Below, in pieces: positions 10,532-21,946 of a DNA stretch of 64,000 nt (position 1 is the stretch's first letter; each line of letters opens with the position of its first letter). A program made the translations under genes and the position numbers. The notes below the pieces were generated by a model that saw nothing but the letters and a program-made list of their open reading frames with translations, had not been told where the DNA came from and did not search any database. Origin of the DNA: Candidatus Vallotia laricis (lineage in GTDB: Bacteria > Pseudomonadota > Gammaproteobacteria > Burkholderiales > Burkholderiaceae); contig NZ_CP047399.1 in assembly GCF_020541325.1 (NCBI RefSeq), positions 992,001 through 1,056,000 on the forward strand. The letters run 5' to 3'.

Positions 10532-11899
10532 ATGTATTCTTTAAAAAATAATTCATCTGAACTGATTGCGCGCAGCTTACGCGCAGTGTGGCATCCTTGC
10601 ACGCAAATGAAAAGCCACGAGAAATTACCATTAATCGCCATTGCACGGGGCGCTGGAGCATGGCTTTACGATCGAGATGGAAAACGCTACCTAGACGCAA
10701 TTAGTTCGTGGTGGGTTAACCTTTTTGGACACGCTAATACTTATATCAACGATGCATTAAAAGTCCAACTGGACACACTTGAACATGCGATGCTTGCCGG
10801 CTGCACGCATGAGCCAGCGGTTGAGTTAGCCGAACGTTTATCGACGTTGACTGATCGGGTTCTTGGCCATGCATTTTTTGCGTCCGATGGAGCATCAGCA
10901 GTGGAAATTGCACTGAAAATGAGCTTTCACTTCTGGCGCAACAGCCACCTCAATCAGAAACGCGAGTTTGTCTGTGTTGCTAACGGCTATCATGGCGAAA
11001 CAATTGGTGCATTAGGTGTTACTGACATTGCGTTATTCAGGGATGCGTACCATCCAATAATCCGTGCCGCACACGTGGTTTCCTCACCAGACATGCGTCA
11101 AGTGCGTACTGGCGAACAGGCGGCGGATGTAGTGACTCGAGCATTGGATGACGTCAGGCGGCTATTTATTGAGCGCGCCGAAAAAATTTCTGCGTTGATC
11201 GTTGAGCCGCTAGTGCAGTGCTCCACTGGTTTCGCGATGCATGATCCCTCATATCTAACGGGATTACGCATATTATGCAATGAATATGACGTACATTGGA
11301 TTGCCGATGAGATTGCGGTTGGTTGTGGTCGCACTGGAACGTTTTTTGCCTGCGAGCAAGCACGCGTATGGCCTGATTTTCTATGTCTCTCTAAGGGTAT
11401 TAGTGGGGGCTACTTGCCACTGTCTATCGTGCTTACGCGCGATGTAATATACACCGCGTTCTACAGCGACGAAATAACGCATAGCTTCCTACACTCGCAC
11501 TCATATACCGGAAATCCGCTCGCCTGCCGTGCGGGTCTAGCCACGCTCGAGTTATTTGATGCATATGATGTATTGGCACAGAACCGCATCACGTCAAACA
11601 CACTAAGCATGTTGCTTGAACCGCTACGCAATCATCCATTCGTACAACACCTACGACGGTGTGGCACGATATTCGCATTTGACGTATCGTTGCCTAACGC
11701 ACTAGCACCTCTCTTCTCTCGGCGTTTCTTCGAATGCGCACTCGCGAACGAGATACTGCTGCGCCCGATCGGTACTACCGTCTACCTAATGCCGCCTTAT
11801 ATATTAAAGGAAGATGAACAAGTGCTGCTCACTACGCGCTTATATGAAACACTAACGACAGTTCTCGCTGAGTTAGGTAAACATACAGTCAGGATCTAG
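10532..11899 (+). CDS. bioA: Adenosylmethionine-8-amino-7-oxononanoate aminotransferase
   Basis: BioA is a PLP-dependent class III aminotransferase that makes 7,8-diaminopelargonate from KAPA, using SAM as amino donor. The 455 residues include the N-terminal WHPCTQM, SSWWVNLFGH, the PLP-phosphate region FFASDGASAVE, NGYHGETIGALGV, Asp259 in WIADEIAVGCGRTG, and the Schiff-base Lys288 in CLSKGISGGYLPL. All are intact. In Burkholderia the order is bioA-bioF-bioD-bioB; here only about 110 bp separate bioA from bioD and no bioF trace remains. Thus its substrate must be made from a bioF elsewhere or be supplied from outside. AT-rich DNA immediately precedes the start. Confidence 0.95.
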   Translation: MYSLKNNSSELIARSLRAVWHPCTQMKSHEKLPLIAIARGAGAWLYDRDGKRYLDAISSWWVNLFGHANTYINDALKVQLDTLEHAMLAGCTHEPAVELAERLSTLTDRVLGHAFFASDGASAVEIALKMSFHFWRNSHLNQKREFVCVANGYHGETIGALGVTDIALFRDAYHPIIRAAHVVSSPDMRQVRTGEQAADVVTRALDDVRRLFIERAEKISALIVEPLVQCSTGFAMHDPSYLTGLRILCNEYDVHWIADEIAVGCGRTGTFFACEQARVWPDFLCLSKGISGGYLPLSIVLTRDVIYTAFYSDEITHSFLHSHSYTGNPLACRAGLATLELFDAYDVLAQNRITSNTLSMLLEPLRNHPFVQHLRRCGTIFAFDVSLPNALAPLFSRRFFECALANEILLRPIGTTVYLMPPYILKEDEQVLLTTRLYETLTTVLAELGKHTVRI

Positions 11900-12009
11900 C
11901 ATCATAGCCTTAACCGGTAGTCCACTTCTGTTAGGATATATTATATTAACGTGCGGTTCGAGGTTAATTTAGACACTTGCTGCGACTCGGGATCTTAGGG
12001 GATACCACA

Positions 12010-12747
12010 ATGAAAGCGCTTTCGCTATTCGTTACCGGAACTGATACTGGAATCGGCAAGACGTTTGTCTCATGTGCACTATTGCGCAGCTTTTGCGCAC
12101 GGGATCAGCGAGTTGTAGCTCTCAAGCCGATTGCCGCTGGCGCGAAACTGCATAACGGGGTTTGGCTAAACGAAGATACGGAGCTTTTACTAGATGAGTC
12201 TAATGTTACGCTCCAGCCACATCTAATCACGCCTTATTTGCTGCGAGAACCAGTAGCGCCACATATCGGAGCCGCACATCAAGGTCTTCCGATAGATATC
12301 AGCTATATTCAATCGTGTTATCACGACGCTGCACAGCTTGCTGATGTAGTGATTGTTGAAGGCGTGGGTGGTGTGTGTGTACCGATAGATGAGATGAAGG
12401 ATACATCTGACATCGCAATTATGCTTAAATTACCAATTTTATTGGTTGTTGGATTGCGATTAGGGTGTATTAATCATGCACTGCTTAGTGCTGAAGCAAT
12501 TGCGACACGTGGCCTCACATTAGCGGGATGGATTGCTAATGTAGTTGACCCATATATGACATGCTCTGCTGAGAATATTGAGGCAGTTCGACAACGCTTT
12601 GATCGACAGTATAGTGCACCGCTGCTCGGTATAATTCCACGCCTTGATGGAAATCGTTCCGATAAAACGGCATCATACCTTGATATTGACACATTGCTTA
12701 AGCGTCTCCGATACTTACATGCGCATCAGTCTAATCCTTTTCGATAA
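12010..12747 (+). CDS. bioD: Dethiobiotin synthetase
   Basis: It forms the ureido ring of dethiobiotin from diaminopelargonate, CO2 and ATP. The P-loop is at residues 10-18 (GTDTGIGKT); further family segments are LKPIAAG, EGVGGVCVPI and the nucleotide region around VANVVDP. The length of 245 residues is slightly above the E. coli enzyme. ATG 12010 is chosen because MKALSLFVTGTDTG matches the family start; an upstream TTG at 11977 would add eleven unrelated residues. It directly follows bioA on the same strand. The next step, bioB, is not found in the 0.9 kb downstream. Confidence 0.93.
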   Translation: MKALSLFVTGTDTGIGKTFVSCALLRSFCARDQRVVALKPIAAGAKLHNGVWLNEDTELLLDESNVTLQPHLITPYLLREPVAPHIGAAHQGLPIDISYIQSCYHDAAQLADVVIVEGVGGVCVPIDEMKDTSDIAIMLKLPILLVVGLRLGCINHALLSAEAIATRGLTLAGWIANVVDPYMTCSAENIEAVRQRFDRQYSAPLLGIIPRLDGNRSDKTASYLDIDTLLKRLRYLHAHQSNPFR

Positions 12748-13694
12748 ATCTCGTCTCGTTGGTAAGTTTTTATGCAAATAAACCACGGTATTCATACATG
12801 TAAATTTGATCAGATTCTGTGACTAAGCGAGGCAACCCCTATATTGTTATATAAGGCAGTATTAAGTGCGCTGCGCATAGTTAGACATGCACTTGAATGA
12901 AAATCCGGATAAAGTCTTGGAGATAACTTGCGATATTAAAGAAATCTAGCTTTAGATCTACGCCACAATAAATCTAATTAACGATAAGTGATCTGAGGCT
13001 GCTATTCGGGTTACTACCCGACCGGATGTGGAGTGTGGGATGTGGAGTGTGTATACACGTAGATTACCGCACTGCATTGAAGTCCCCGGACTAATACATA
13101 TCCGATAATAGTAAACTACTAGTTTCGCAATTTTATTAGAAGTACAAAATGGCATTCAAATACACAGCGCTATTACTGGAGCTAATTACACTAACTAGAT
13201 TTACTATCCAGAGGAAATGCTGTAGCTATTCCAAATAAAAATCGAGGTGCACTCATTTTATCTTATACATGCATATTTTAAGCTAAACTCATGACTTTAT
13301 GCGATCTATTGCAGTCGTCAGAATCTACGAGTCATGTGCTAGGAAACGATTAGAGATAGCAATTACTCCCTATAATTTTCATATATTAGGACCATATAAA
13401 GTAGTAGAAGTAATTATTAGCAATATATCTTTTGCTAAAGCATTGCAAGATTATCAGTCGCTTAATAATACAGAAAAGTTATATAGCTAATAAATATTAG
13501 GCACTATATTTACGATGGATGATATTAGATAATCACATGCTCATCGCTTAGCTTCTATTACTATCGCAGTGAACCTTTTGCGCAGTAGTTTGATTAGCTA
13601 GAGATTAACAGAACCTTAGAGCCAGCGCGGTATCTAAATTACAAATTGGCTTAGTGCAAAATTTATTAAAGATAATTTATTTCTGTGTAGTTTT
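12748..13694. other. Non-coding stretch between bioD and tRNA-Ala
   Basis: I looked here for bioB and found no readable trace. A 63-codon frame at 13299-13490 has no recognisable features. A short direct repeat (GGATGTGGAGTGT, imperfect) lies near 13022-13046. Confidence 0.55.
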
Positions 13695-13770
<76 letters not shown>

Positions 13771-14504
13771 AATTAAGTATTAAATTATAGCAGTAATATA
13801 GACATAGACTTGTGAAAGTAAGTCGTTTCCCGCTACTTCTGCAATCCATGCCAATAATCTAACCTACTAACACTTATTTAGTGATCTTACTTGGTGATCT
13901 TACTTTACCGAGGGTATGCTAATATTTAGTAGCTAGATCTTGATCAAGCGATGATAAGTCTGATTCTCTCAGAAGAGCTCCGTCTAGATCTTATCTAGTC
14001 ACAATTTTGTGTTCGGAAACTACACTGTACAGTGGATACCCGCGACTCTATCAGCGCCTTCGTATCTACAAACCTCACATACTGAAAAAGTTTCACGACC
14101 CTCCTTATGCCAGTTATACGACTGACAGCGCCCAACCCTTATTACCCTTGGAAATCGTCACTAAGTTTATTTGATAAACAATACCGAACTTTATAGTTTA
14201 TTTATAATAATTTGTAAAATATTTTTTTCTGAGCAACTCAGCTTATATCTTGTTACTAATATATATCCTGGCGCATGAAGAAAATGAACTCACGAGCTCC
14301 ATTACTAGTTCGACGGTTATAGACTGTCTAATTAACATAGGTAGTTTCCGGAAATGAATTTTTAATGCGATTTCATACCTTAAGTTGAATCTCTCGGTCT
14401 TCTTTTTAAGCTAAAAATGTTCTAGATCGACGGCTATTAGTATGCCGCCAGCAACGGCCTCTAGAAATCATCAGCCGAAGTTATTAAGCGACGAAGAAAA
14501 GATT

Positions 14505-14551
14505 ACAGCTAGACGCGCTTGCATAAGAGTTGTATAAGCGCGTCTAGCTGT
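14505..14551. repeat. Perfect inverted repeat, 16-bp stem, 15-nt loop
   Basis: ACAGCTAGACGCGCTT (14505-14520) pairs exactly with 14536-14551. Confidence 0.93.
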
Positions 14552-14577
14552 TATCGACAGGCTCTCCATTATTTCAT

Positions 14578-14601
14578 TAATCTTTTTTGCAAAAAAGATT
14601 A
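14578..14601. repeat. Perfect 24-nt palindrome with T6/A6 core
   Basis: The half-site TAATCTTTTTTG is followed directly by its reverse complement; it lies 27 bp after the 16-bp inverted repeat. Confidence 0.93.
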
Positions 14602-15093
14602 TGCTAATTTTAGTTCCAATAATGATAGGTAGTGAGCACCTTCAACCCGGGAATTTAAGCTTGACATTGCCGAAATATATAAATATAGATGTCAATACTA
14701 GTTAGGTATTTACTATTGCCCAGATCAATAATAAGGGGAACGAGGGCCAGTAGTCATATCAACAAGTATATAAACAGAGCGGCGCGTATCTGATGAATTA
14801 TTCAAACAAATCTTCCCTGATACATATCGGGGGTCTTTAGACAAAGTGTAACTCTATATGCTTAACATATATTATGTGTCACCAACATTAATGCGAGGTA
14901 CCTTAAATAATGTACTAATCCTATAGTCTCAAAATATAACTATCGAGCTCTTTAGCACCGAACAGCATGAACAATAGTCTACCACATTGGATACTGGTAT
15001 TGCCTGATAAAAAATGCTCAGTCTTCATATTACGTCGTAGCAAATATTTGTTGTTTATCGCTTTTTCTGAGATGTTTATTGATTAATTCTTTC

Positions 15094-15978
15094 ATGCTTA
15101 CTGAGAACCAGAACTATCCGGCATCAGCTCTTTATGTGACAGCAACACCGATTGGCAACTTCTCAGACATCACTATTCGTGCATTACACGTGCTGGCGCT
15201 AGTAGACCGAATTGCAGCAGAAGATACGCGACACACAGCACAACTGCTTGCACGTTACAAAATCGCGCGTCCATTACTGGCTCTTCATAAACATAACGAA
15301 TGCAAAGCTGCACAGCGTATCGTTGATTTCCTGCATATGGGCGAGCGTATAGCATATGTGTCCGATGCAGGAACGCCCGGTATCTCAGATCCAGGGGCAC
15401 GACTAGTTGATGCGGTACGCAGTGAAAGACTACAAGTGATTCCAATACCTGGCGCCAGTGCAATCACCGCTGCGCTGAGTGTAACTGGCAATTGGGCCAG
15501 TACGTTTACATTCGCCGGCTTTTTACCGACCAAGCCGAAGCAGCGGACTGCTCAGCTCCAGGTACTAGCGTCTCGAGAGGAAGCACTAGTTTTTTGTGAG
15601 GCACCGCACCGCGCGCTTCAGACCGTAAGCGCATTAGCTGACACGTTTGGCCCATCTCGTCGAATATTAATCGGTCGAGAAATGACCAAGCTACACGAAA
15701 GCCTACATCAGTGTATCCTTTCGGAAGGAAAGGAATGGCTAGCCATGGATCCGAATCGACTTCGAGGGGAGTTCATACTTATAGTTGAAGGTGCTGCTAC
15801 ATCCATGCAGCGTATTTCTCATCAGCATGATGCCATACTAATAGCGTGCCTAGATGAAGTTCCACTTAGAACCGCAGTAAAATTAGCAGTTACGCTCACA
15901 GGCGTATCACATAGTAAGATTTATTCACGCGCATTAGAATTGAAAAAAGATAAATCGAGCCCAAGAAAACATGATTGA
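15094..15978 (+). CDS. rsmI: 16S rRNA (cytidine1402-2'-O)-methyltransferase
   Basis: RsmI methylates the ribose of C1402 in the decoding centre of 16S rRNA using SAM. The family signatures are ALYVTATPIGNFSDITIRAL near the N-terminus, AAEDTRHTAQLL, YVSDAGTPGISDPGARLV, the SAM-site PIPGASAITAALS, FAGFLPTKPKQR and GREMTKLHE. The length of 294 residues is normal. ATG 15094 is preferred to the TTG at 15079, which would add five residues. It is isolated, with 1.3 kb upstream and 0.9 kb downstream non-coding. It depends on SAM, which the retained metK supplies. Confidence 0.95.
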   Translation: MLTENQNYPASALYVTATPIGNFSDITIRALHVLALVDRIAAEDTRHTAQLLARYKIARPLLALHKHNECKAAQRIVDFLHMGERIAYVSDAGTPGISDPGARLVDAVRSERLQVIPIPGASAITAALSVTGNWASTFTFAGFLPTKPKQRTAQLQVLASREEALVFCEAPHRALQTVSALADTFGPSRRILIGREMTKLHESLHQCILSEGKEWLAMDPNRLRGEFILIVEGAATSMQRISHQHDAILIACLDEVPLRTAVKLAVTLTGVSHSKIYSRALELKKDKSSPRKHD

Positions 15979-16201
15979 GACAGAGTATTGTTCCAATCAC
16001 CCGCTGTCTAGGTTATCTAGACGATATTAATAATTCCACTACCTAGGAATATTCTCAGCTGAAAGTAGTTACGGAATTTTAGTACTGTCCTTATGTGTGA
16101 TAAGTAAGAGCATAAAAAAATAATAGTGTATTTGGTGCCCCCCCCCTAATTGCAGGAAACTACGTTAAGGTGGTATTTAGTTTGATTGCGTTAATAGACA
16201 C

Positions 16202-16230
16202 GTTTAGATAATCCTACTGATTATCTAAAC
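16202..16230. repeat. Perfect inverted repeat, 12-bp stem, 5-nt loop
   Basis: GTTTAGATAATC (16202-16213) and its complement GATTATCTAAAC (16219-16230). Confidence 0.9.
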
Positions 16231-16376
16231 TCATTGTTAATAGCTTTTACAATTGGCTCCATCGTATATCTACGCTATGAAAATGGTGATACAAATACTC
16301 CATACGCCCAGTCAATTAGGATTTTATGATTAAACCATTATTATTATGATCTTTGATCAATAGATAATATTCTCAA

Positions 16377-16407
16377 TAGTTAGCATGATTGAAAATCATG
16401 CTAACTA
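16377..16407. repeat. Perfect inverted repeat, 14-bp stem, GAA loop
   Basis: TAGTTAGCATGATT (16377-16390) pairs exactly with 16394-16407 across a 3-nt loop. Confidence 0.93.
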
Positions 16408-16886
16408 GACTAGGCTGCGAACTAAATATACAAAAATAGTACATACTATAATCCGCTGGATTTTGTCTTAACTCGTAGCGCAAGTACTCTTGCTTGGGAC
16501 TAAGCTATGCTCTAAATTAGATGCTTTATGCTCAGCTGGATAAACGTATTGAATGAACTTTTAGTCTGAAATTACTACATTTTGTATAAAGCGTTACTAT
16601 TAAATAGTACTTTTTTATTTTTTGTATAGAGAGAGAATACCAAACAATACTTCTTAACCTCCAGAATAACTCTGTCGTCAGGCTCAATTCGTACAATTCT
16701 TGTAGTGCTTTACTGAAAGTTATACAGATGCACAGTTGAAATATACAGACTACAATATTGTTTATACTAATTAAACACTTGGTACGCTCCCGAACTCGAT
16801 GTAAGTCATGCTGACTCCATTGCTAATTTTATGAAAAACTGTTCGCTTTTTGTATGTGAACAGACGATGCACACTGATATTATCGA

Positions 16887-16900
16887 CCCCCCCGGGGGGG
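16887..16900. repeat. C7G7 homopolymer palindrome
   Basis: Seven C are followed directly by seven G in an AT-rich context at the upstream edge of the MBL-fold fossil. Confidence 0.95.
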
Positions 16901-16909
16901 AATTTAAAG

Positions 16910-17445
16910 TTAATTCAAGCGCAGGTGAAAAAGCATAGCGTAAACGTAAAAAAGTATTGTTGACGCATAGACATATTGATCACTGCGCATGCGCGGATGC
17001 ATTAGCGATTTATTATAGTACACCGATCGAGGGGAGGGCGAATCCGGATGAGCAATTCTAGCTATTATTGCTTCCACAACAGAACACGATTTTAGATCTT
17101 CCCAAACAAAATTCGCTCCAGATCGGTGGCTACGCTGGTAACACTGTGCAGTTTGGTAATGAAATACTGGAGGTTATTCACTGCCTGGAACATACTCCCA
17201 GACACGTAATTTTTTAGTCGAAATGGTCGACTTGCTTTAGTTGGAAACGTACTATTTGTGGGGTCAATTTTAGGCGAACAGATTTCTCATATAGCAGTCA
17301 TATAAATCTTATCTCGTCGATTTAAAAGAATCTATGGCCTCTTGGGGGGGGGGCGATGTGCGCTTCGTCCCCGGACATGTCTCCAATGTCAACCTTCAGA
17401 GAAGAGCGACGCACGAACCCATGCGTGATAGACAGACCACGTTAT
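16910..17445 (+). pseudogene. MBL-fold metallo-hydrolase fossil
   Basis: A metallo-beta-lactamase-fold hydrolase can be read through broken frames: KVLLTHRHIDHC carries the HxHxDH zinc motif, followed by STPIEG, DEQF, a stop, LLPQQNTI, later GNTVQFGNEILEVIHC and EHTPRHVIF (family ...HCPGHTPGHVVF). After a G10 run at 17344-17353 come FVPGHV-type and [11 protein letters not shown] segments that match the family C-terminus. Stops and frameshifts make it dead. The last part is in frame with the next gene because its own stop codon is gone. In Burkholderia similar hydrolases are called MBL-fold or GloB-like; the exact substrate is unknown. Confidence 0.85.
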
Positions 17446-17466
17446 TGCTGGTTAATCGAATATTTA

Positions 17467-18156
17467 ATGAATGAAATTTATATCAGCACTGATATCGAAG
17501 CTGATGGCCCAATTCCCGGTCCACATTCGATGTTAAGCTTCGCGTCCGCGGCTTATACAGCAGGCAAACAACTAACTGCTACGTTCTCCGCTAACTTAGA
17601 AACACTGCCTGGCGCATCCCCACACCCACTTCAAGACGCGTGGTGGAAAACACAACCTGACGCTTGGGCAGCGTGCCATAGAAATACGCGCTCACCCGAA
17701 GAAGCACTGCCCGCCTATGTTGATTGGGTTGAGGCTTTACCTGGAAAGCCTGTTTTCGTAGCTTATCCAGCAGGCTTCGACTTTACGTTTATGTTCTGGT
17801 ATATGATACGCTTTGTTGGCCGCTGCCCATTCTCCTGGTCAGCACTAGATATAAAAACGCTGGCATTTGCGATGACTGGGCTGCCTTATCGGAAATCGAT
17901 CAAGCCACGGTTGCCAAAAAACTGGTTCGATACAGATCTGCACACGCATATTGCGCTTGATGATGCCATCGAACAAGGAGCATTGTTTTGCAACATGCTT
18001 TCGGAGTTACGTGTCCGGCAGTTAATGCATGCTCAATGGTGCGCAGGGATAACAAATAGAGAATTCGATAAGAAAATACCTTTTCCTCCGAAAGTAAGCT
18101 CTAGAGAATCCAAAACAAAACTGGACCCATCAGATCTAGAACCATCAGATGGGTAG
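17467..18156 (+). CDS. DEDD-type 3'-5' exonuclease
   Basis: This 229-residue cytoplasmic protein has the acidic motifs of DEDD nucleases: Asp9 and Glu11 in STDIEADGP (Exo I), an Asp in [11 protein letters not shown] (Exo II) and Asp-Asp in [10 protein letters not shown] (Exo III). This pattern fits the short 3'-5' exoribonuclease/exonuclease group found in Burkholderia. The open frame extends upstream to 17356, but that part is the tail of the dead MBL gene, so the start is put at ATG 17467 (MNEIYIS). The substrate (RNA or DNA) cannot be told. It ends in a charged, low-complexity tail. Confidence 0.82.
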   Translation: MNEIYISTDIEADGPIPGPHSMLSFASAAYTAGKQLTATFSANLETLPGASPHPLQDAWWKTQPDAWAACHRNTRSPEEALPAYVDWVEALPGKPVFVAYPAGFDFTFMFWYMIRFVGRCPFSWSALDIKTLAFAMTGLPYRKSIKPRLPKNWFDTDLHTHIALDDAIEQGALFCNMLSELRVRQLMHAQWCAGITNREFDKKIPFPPKVSSRESKTKLDPSDLEPSDG

Positions 18157-20828
18157 ATATTAACCCGTTAAACTCGAGCTGTTTATATTGCTGATATGTC
18201 ATAATCCCTAATTAATCTGACGGAGTACTGCCAGACATAGACGTATATAGCAATCTAGTTTTACTATTGATTACATTTTAAATACTTGCTGATTACTTTT
18301 GTCATCACCAGCTATTTAACTTTGTCCGTCCATCCAAAGAGGTACTAGGTAAATACTCACAATAAGATTGCAATACAGGTAAATTAAAATATACGCTACT
18401 GTTATATGTATGTGACATATTAAATACTTAATCAAACTTTCTGTACTCCATGAGTGTATCTAACCAACGCCATTCATCCCTAGATGAATGGCGTTGGTTA
18501 GGACAAGCTATCACATCTGTAGGTGTACTTTCAAACAAGCTATTTCGACTTATTCATCAACTTTATCGGGGATAATTAGCAGAAGACGAATACTATTGCT
18601 AGACATATTTGTTATATAGCGTGCGAAATAGGTGGAATTAGTTTCTGCTCATACAATACTTATGTTTTCAATGAATTAATTATTTGTCTATAGCTAAATC
18701 CACTAGTTATTAATATAAGAACACACATCACAAACAAAGAGCAAAGCAGTGCAGTACTATAGTCACCTATAAGACAAAGTGGCATTTATAAACATGTAGG
18801 ATATATATAGCACTCTAGCTAACTTAGATTTGATCGAACTATAAATATTTATTTTGAAAATTATACTTGATTTTAATACTTAGTAGCATGTTACTAGCAT
18901 GCATACTCACTCAAAATTACCAACACGTTTATACCTTGCTTAAGATATCTTGAGTAGCATAATACGAATATTAATGCATATGACTATAAGCCCATGTGGT
19001 GGCCTAGTTAAAAGATAGCAAGACCACAAAGTAGTTATTGTTAAAGCGACATGCATAGGATAATTTTTATTAGAAGCTGCTATTTCTAATAGAGCAATCT
19101 TAACTTAAACAACGATTAATTATATTTATGCAGTAGATAAGTATAAGCACCGTAAATAACATCCCGGATGGAATCTAGTCTTTAGAATAAGTCACTTATC
19201 TTTTGATATCCTTACTTTGGAAGTAAAGATTTAATGAAAGAAGCATTTTAGCGATTAATATATTTTTCAAAATGTTGAACTGATCCTAACCTGCTAAAAA
19301 GCACTCTAAAATTTTAGATCCATCGAGTTTATCAATCACACTATGCGTGTGACAAATAAAGCAAATAAAGCAATTGGATTTTATCCGGAGCCTACGCTAA
19401 ACTGCTCGACTCTAAAAAGAGAAATTACATAAATATATCGTCAATCGACGAAAAGGCTAATTACCCCCCCCTAAATTGTTGCTGACGATATCGTATCTTA
19501 CGCGTTGGAAATTAAATGCCATATACATTACTGCTTTGTAAATTGCTGCTTTAGTGCGAATCATTTTCTTTAAGCTTTTGCTTTATCTCTCTTAATACTA
19601 CCCCTACCGAACTCCCTTCTAGGGTTAAGTCTAATACACTGAGCTACTCGTCGATACTAAATAGATGTTAAACGACATAATGTACGTCGCGAATAAATAA
19701 GGCTCGCTTCAGATTTTTATGAAAAATGCCACTGTAACAGTATTTCTTGCTAGGTGGTTTTTTTAATTTCTCAGATTAACCCAGTTAAATGCAATAAAAC
19801 ATAGTATATCTTTCAACATATAGCAGATTGGCTATGTCCAAAAGACAGTCCCGTATAAGAGCTGATTTAGATGCCGCAATGATATATGTATTAACTAATT
19901 TTATTTTAGGTATTCCTAATTGGCGTACTTTTGCATGCCGAGTGTCGATCATGCACCCAGGGATCCGTATGTCGTCTACCTACATTGCTCTCACTCTAAT
20001 GGATCTCAGACTACTTCCAGCTAAAATATAATTTCCTATAACAATTATAAAGTTAACAGCAGCTCCTGCAAGGAGCTAACTAGTACTCACCAGCGATATT
20101 AACTATAACCGTGGATGTAACACTGGATCAATACATACTATGATCAATAAATACTATGAATTAGTCACTAAGCATCACCTTTTGCTCTAGAAACAAGCGT
20201 AAATATACATAAGGTTAAGTTTTTATTGATAACTATGCGGCGCGTACTCTTATGTCATTCCTATTCCATAAATAAAAACAAGATATCTAGTAGAAAAATC
20301 GAAGAAACTCTTTCAAGTAGTTAGAACCAGAACCATAGTTCTAATTAGTGCTTTGATAATCTCTGCTATTATGATACATCATCAAATAATAATGAGATAC
20401 TAAGTTAGTAAATAAATATGCTAGTAGGTAATCATGGTTTAAGAATAAACAAGGCACTTCGACAATAATTTGTAATAGTATTAACACCGTATGAAGTGTA
20501 ATACCTACATATTTTGAGCAGAAATTAAGCACCTGGGAAATAGAAGCTCTATCACAATAGATCGGACTAGAGAAAACTGTAATATCAAGTAATCTAGTTC
20601 TAACCAATTTTATGCAGAATGAAATTCCCCATATAAACGTAATGCATTTTTATTCACGTTCTCTAAACTTCGTAGAGCTCTCGCATATAACTCTGAGATA
20701 TAGCTTAAGGCGCAGCCTATTTTAGGGCGTCACTAGTTCTAGGCAAAGCAATAGGCTTGTGTTGAGTACCGCTTTTTCTTTATAAGCTCCTCTATGCTTC
20801 TACCGTATGCTTTATATGCTTTCTTGGC
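18157..20828. other. 2.7-kb desert upstream of H-NS stop, no gene seen
   Basis: I could not find a readable gene or pseudogene. It contains a 19-bp perfect hairpin (18460-18501), a C8 run (19464-19471) and many short AT palindromes. Small open frames (for example 19828-20031) have no protein features I recognise. Confidence 0.6.
18460..18501. repeat. Perfect inverted repeat, 19-bp stem, CCTA loop
   Basis: CTAACCAACGCCATTCATC (18460-18478) pairs exactly with 18483-18501 across a 4-nt loop. Confidence 0.95.
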
Positions 20829-21128
20829 TTATTGCTGAATTAAATATTCATCCCGATTCTTTCCAGCAATCCACTTTGGTGGTTTGCCGCGACCAGACCA
20901 CGTACTGCCACTAACAGGATCCCGATACTTTGGTGCTACACCTGAACGAGGACGAACAGCCTTGGCCATCTTACTCCGGCCAAAACCAAGGTCAGCTAAG
21001 GTCAGTCCGTAATCAGACATCTTTTGTTTAATATCGTTTATTATTCTAATAAGCTCCTTAGCTTTTGCTTCCTCAATTTGCTTTTCGAGCTTTTCACGCT
21101 GCGCAAGAAGATCTTTGTACGATGACAT
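20829..21128 (-). CDS. H-NS family nucleoid protein
   Basis: This is a 99-residue H-NS-type protein of the short Burkholderia form. Residues 1-45 form a coiled coil for oligomerisation (LLAQREKLEKQIEEAKAKEL). A basic linker follows (RSKMAKAVRPRSG), then the C-terminal AT-hook-like DNA-binding domain with YRDPVSGSTWSGRGKPPKWI, including the conserved W-x-G-R-G-x-x-P-x-W core. It binds AT-rich DNA and usually silences AT-rich genes. It is the only gene in a 4.7-kb region (18.2-22.9 kb). Burkholderia genomes often have several paralogues, so I give no gene number. Confidence 0.93.
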   Translation of the reverse strand: MSSYKDLLAQREKLEKQIEEAKAKELIRIINDIKQKMSDYGLTLADLGFGRSKMAKAVRPRSGVAPKYRDPVSGSTWSGRGKPPKWIAGKNRDEYLIQQ

Positions 21129-21946
21129 AGTGGTCCTTATATAGTATATACGACTCAGTTTTGTACGCGTTAAATTAATACAATAAGAATCATATAAAAA
21201 TGAAATTTTACTAAATTTAACACAGAATTTGAATAATACAAATAAAAAATATTTATATTTTCATAAAATTTAGGTTACATTAAAATGTAATACTTAAGTA
21301 ACCATCTATTACAGTAAATAACGCAGTTAAGAACTACTAGTTATCGATCATTAAGGATTTTAGTATCGATGTTAACATTCTATAAACCATACGATCTTAT
21401 ATATTGATTAGATCGCACTTTTCTAGAAGAGTGCATACTTTTTTATTTACTAATAATTTAGTCTGGCAAGAGAGTCACTACTCAGAAGATCTGTCTAATT
21501 AAAAATTTTTTCGATAGCACAAGCCGATCTCAACATATCTTAATTACTTTGAGAATCGCTTATAGCACAAAAACATATAATCAAGTAAGCCTAATCTATA
21601 TACAAAACTAATGCTTAGCAGGCTAAAATCGCATACTGCTATATTTTCGGTACAAACCTATAAATAGGCTAACTCTTTTCAAGAGTAGGAAGGGGTTTTA
21701 CTATTCAATTTCCAGCTAAAAGTGCTTAATGTATACTCGTCAATATACTTTTCTTACCCATTGCATCAGTAGTGCGACTTAAACGGCAGCGATCTCGATT
21801 AAATTATCGATTAGTTCTTGGTTATTAAAATCCATAATGCAAGTTTACCTCACACAGTGTCAATGCAAGTATAAGCAAGAGGTTTGCGAACGACATTAGT
21901 ACACGTACATCGATACATGTTGCCTGTCTAAATATAAATAAGCGTA

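Larger units (their letters stand above)
13771..15093. other. Non-coding stretch upstream of rsmI, with two palindromes
   Basis: No gene recognised. It contains direct copies of GTGATCTTACTT (about 13880-13905), a 16-bp inverted repeat (14505-14551) and a perfect 24-nt palindrome (14578-14601). Confidence 0.55.
15979..16909. other. Non-coding stretch with hairpins and G/C runs
   Basis: No gene recognised. It includes a C9 run (16138-16146), inverted repeats at 16202-16230 (12-bp stem) and 16377-16407 (14-bp stem), and a C7G7 palindrome at 16887-16900. Confidence 0.6.

Noticed and set aside
13299-13490. 63-codon open frame downstream of bioD
   Set aside because: No recognisable protein features; not a bioB fragment.
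19600-19665. Another D-arm-like GAGTAGCTCAG sequence on the minus strand, with a weak T-arm-like GGGAGTTCGGTA further on
   Set aside because: Anticodon stem does not pair and the acceptor cannot be formed; chance similarity or a very old relic.
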